Part shown: one piece after another, positions 4,305 to 6,294 of the stretch
Numbering within the stretch: position 1 is the stretch's first letter
Layout: the number at the start of each line of letters is the position of its first letter
NCBI RefSeq assembly: GCF_946479415.1
Contig: NZ_CAMLFY010000184.1
Coordinates: forward strand, 1-6,294
Source: an uncultured Shinella sp.
Lineage (GTDB): Bacteria > Pseudomonadota > Alphaproteobacteria > Rhizobiales > Rhizobiaceae
DNA length: 6,294 nt
Direction of reading: 5' to 3'
Position numbers and translations under genes: made by a program
Notes under the pieces: model-generated
The model's database searches: none
Told to the model about the DNA's origin: nothing
The model's input: only the letters and a program-made list of their open reading frames with translations

Positions 4305-6294
4305 CGCTCGATAAACCGGTGAAGACCCCGGAAATCACGGCGCTGGACTATCACGCGCTGAACGCGATGCTGAACCTCTATGACGACGAGGGCAGGATCC
4401 AGCTCGACAAGGACCGGCAGGCGGCCAAGCAATACTTTCTCCAGCACGTCAACCAGAACACCGTCTTCTTCCATAACCTCAGGGAGAAGCTCGATTATCT
4501 GGTCACCGAGGGCTACTACGAGCAGGAGGTGCTGGACCAGTACGCCTTCAATTTCGTGCGCGATCTCTTCGATCACGCCTATGACAAGAAGTTCCGCTTC
4601 CCGACCTTCCTCGGCGCCTTCAAATATTACACGTCCTACACGCTGAAGACCTTCGACGGGAAGCGCTACCTGGAACGCTACGAGGACCGCGTCTGCATGG
4701 TGGCGCTGACGCTGGCACGCGGCAACGAGGTGCTTGCCCGCGATCTCGTCGACGAGGTCATTTCCGGCCGCTTCCAGCCGGCGACGCCGACCTTTCTCAA
4801 TGCCGGCAAAAAACAGCGTGGCGAACTCGTCTCGTGCTTCCTGCTGCGCGTCGAGGACAACATGGAGAGCATCGGCCGCTCGATCAATTCGGCGCTCCAG
4901 CTTTCCAAGCGCGGCGGCGGGGTGGCGCTGTCGCTGACCAATCTTCGCGAGATGGGCGCGCCGATCAAGCAGATCGAAAACCAGTCGTCCGGCGTCATTC
5001 CGGTCATGAAGCTCCTGGAGGACTCGTTCTCCTACGCCAACCAGCTCGGCGCGCGACAGGGCGCGGGCGCGGTCTATCTGCATGCCCATCACCCCGACAT
5101 CATGCGTTTCCTCGACACCAAGCGAGAGAATGCCGACGAGAAGATCCGCATCAAGACGCTTTCGCTCGGGGTGGTCATTCCCGACATCACCTTCGAGCTC
5201 GCCCGCAACAATGAAGATATGTACCTGTTCTCGCCGCATGACGTGGAGCGTGTCTACGGCGTGCCGTTCACCGAGATATCGGTGACGGAAAAGTACCGCG
5301 AGATGGTCGAGGACGGCCGCATCAAGAAGAAGAAGATCAAGGCGCGTGACTTCTTCCAGATCATCGCCGAGATCCAGTTCGAGAGCGGTTACCCCTACAT
5401 CATGTTCGAGGACACGGTGAACCGGGCGAACCCCATCGCGGGCCGTATCTCCATGAGCAATCTCTGCTCGGAAATCCTGCAGGTCAGCGAGGCGAGCGAA
5501 TTCAACGACGACCTCTCCTATGCGAAAATGGGCAAGGACATTTCCTGCAATCTCGGCTCGCTCAACATCGCGGCTGCGATGGACAGCGCCGATTTCGGCC
5601 GGACGATTGAAACCTCGATCCGAGCGCTGACCGCCGTCTCCGAGATGAGCCACATCTCCTCGGTTCCCTCCGTCGAGAAGGGCAATGATGACAGCCACGC
5701 CATCGGCCTCGGCCAGATGAACCTGCACGGCTATCTCGCCCGCGAGCGCATCTTCTACGGTTCGGAAGAAGGCATCGATTTCACCAATATCTATTTCTAC
5801 ACGGTGACCTATCACGCCGTCCGCGCCTCCAACCGGTTGGCGGTCGAGAAGGGCGTGAGCTTCAAGGGCTTCGAGAATTCGAAATACGCCTCCGGCGACT
5901 ATTTCGACAAATATACCGAAGCCGAATGGCTGCCGGCGACGGAGAAGGTGAAGGGCCTCTTCGAAGAGGCCGGCATCCATATCCCGACGCAGCAGGACTG
6001 GCTGGAACTGAAGGCGGCCGTGATCGAAGGCGGGCTCTACAACCAGAATCTCCAGGCCGTGCCGCCGACGGGCTCGATCTCCTATATCAACCACTCGACC
6101 TCCTCGATCCACCCGATCGTCTCGAAGATCGAGATCCGCAAGGAAGGCAAGATCGGCCGCGTCTATTACCCGGCAGCCTTCATGACCAATGACAATCTCG
6201 ACTACTACCAGGATGCCTACGAGATCGGCCCCGAGAAGATCATCGACACCTATGCGGCGGCCACCCAGCATGTCGACCAGGGCCTGTCGCTGAC
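4301..6294 (+). CDS. nrdE: Class Ib ribonucleoside-diphosphate reductase alpha subunit NrdE (3' end outside window)
   Basis: NrdE reduces ribonucleoside diphosphates to deoxyribonucleotides, using a radical made by NrdF. The frame is open to the last base: 664 codons plus two bases, out of about 714 in the Salmonella protein, so roughly the last 50 residues, including the C-terminal redox cysteine pair, are missing. The N-terminus goes straight into the alpha domain ([19 protein letters not shown]), with no ATP-cone, as expected for class Ib. Catalytic cysteines are in place: Cys179 (VSCFLL) and Cys416 (SCNLGS) form the reducing pair, and Cys389 in NLCSE is the thiyl-radical residue with Asn387 and Glu391; each is offset by one from Salmonella C178/C388/C415. 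The phosphate-binding loop PTGSIS is at 589-594. ATG 4301 overlaps the nrdI stop and has only a weak Shine-Dalgarno, so coupling to nrdI is likely. nrdF should follow. Confidence 0.97.
   Translation, partial: MTLDKPVKTPEITALDYHALNAMLNLYDDEGRIQLDKDRQAAKQYFLQHVNQNTVFFHNLREKLDYLVTEGYYEQEVLDQYAFNFVRDLFDHAYDKKFRFPTFLGAFKYYTSYTLKTFDGKRYLERYEDRVCMVALTLARGNEVLARDLVDEVISGRFQPATPTFLNAGKKQRGELVSCFLLRVEDNMESIGRSINSALQLSKRGGGVALSLTNLREMGAPIKQIENQSSGVIPVMKLLEDSFSYANQLGARQGAGAVYLHAHHPDIMRFLDTKRENADEKIRIKTLSLGVVIPDITFELARNNEDMYLFSPHDVERVYGVPFTEISVTEKYREMVEDGRIKKKKIKARDFFQIIAEIQFESGYPYIMFEDTVNRANPIAGRISMSNLCSEILQVSEASEFNDDLSYAKMGKDISCNLGSLNIAAAMDSADFGRTIETSIRALTAVSEMSHISSVPSVEKGNDDSHAIGLGQMNLHGYLARERIFYGSEEGIDFTNIYFYTVTYHAVRASNRLAVEKGVSFKGFENSKYASGDYFDKYTEAEWLPATEKVKGLFEEAGIHIPTQQDWLELKAAVIEGGLYNQNLQAVPPTGSISYINHSTSSIHPIVSKIEIRKEGKIGRVYYPAAFMTNDNLDYYQDAYEIGPEKIIDTYAAATQHVDQGLSL

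Noticed and set aside
4226..6271. A 681-codon open frame on the minus strand opposite nrdE
   Set aside because: It lies antisense to a clearly conserved NrdE with all catalytic cysteines. Its protein is low-complexity (rich in V, D, R, L, H and E) and shows no family motif; GC-rich codon bias on the + strand explains the open antisense frame.
1..6294. CRISPR arrays, tRNA/rRNA genes, insertion sequences or phage genes
   Set aside because: No regularly spaced repeats, no tRNA-like cloverleaf or rRNA segment, and no transposase or integrase motif was seen; the only notable repeats are the two riboswitches.

Overview
The window looks like chromosomal DNA of a rhizobial alphaproteobacterium (Agrobacterium/Rhizobium/Ensifer-type). 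It is GC-rich with dense same-strand coding. It has an extended class Ib nrdH-nrdI-nrdE order, a CTATAT-type -10 element, and alphaproteobacterial cobalamin riboswitches. This assignment comes from general protein and motif character, not from a database match.

Layout, all on the + strand: (1) 1-285, the 3' end of a Rieske-type ring-hydroxylating oxygenase alpha subunit. (2) 286-651, an intergenic region with an AT-rich palindrome (candidate SAH/SAM-responsive operator), a -35-like promoter element, a complete cobalamin riboswitch and a hairpin that buries the metE ribosome binding site. (3) 652-3003, metE, the cobalamin-independent methionine synthase, with all four expected zinc ligands. 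(4) 3000-3167, a degraded acyl-CoA thioesterase remnant, with a strong GCAA-loop hairpin at 3025-3050. (5) 3168-3676, a second regulatory region: promoter, a 13/16 match to the NrdR box over the -10, a second cobalamin riboswitch, a second hairpin that buries a Shine-Dalgarno, an 11-codon leader ORF, and a 120-nt untranslated stretch. (6) 3677-6294, nrdH, nrdI and nrdE (the last cut by the window end), the start of a class Ib ribonucleotide reductase operon; nrdF is expected beyond the window.

The common theme is cobalamin sparing. MetE and NrdHIEF are the B12-independent alternatives to MetH and to the class II reductase NrdJ. Each sits behind its own B12 riboswitch, so both should be off when cobalamin is available and on when it is scarce. 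Each promoter also seems to carry a second, pathway-specific input: a methionine-cycle operator candidate for metE and an NrdR box for nrd. The two riboswitches share a 19-nt identical block just 3' of the aptamer and the same expression-platform geometry (L13 loop, ATGCCCC arm, GGGG Shine-Dalgarno, start codon 11 nt after the first G). In the nrd leader this geometry points not at nrdH but at a tiny ORF (MSNVFPVPPRV) 120 nt upstream. That is the most unusual observation here and suggests that B12 controls nrdHIEF through translation of a leader peptide.
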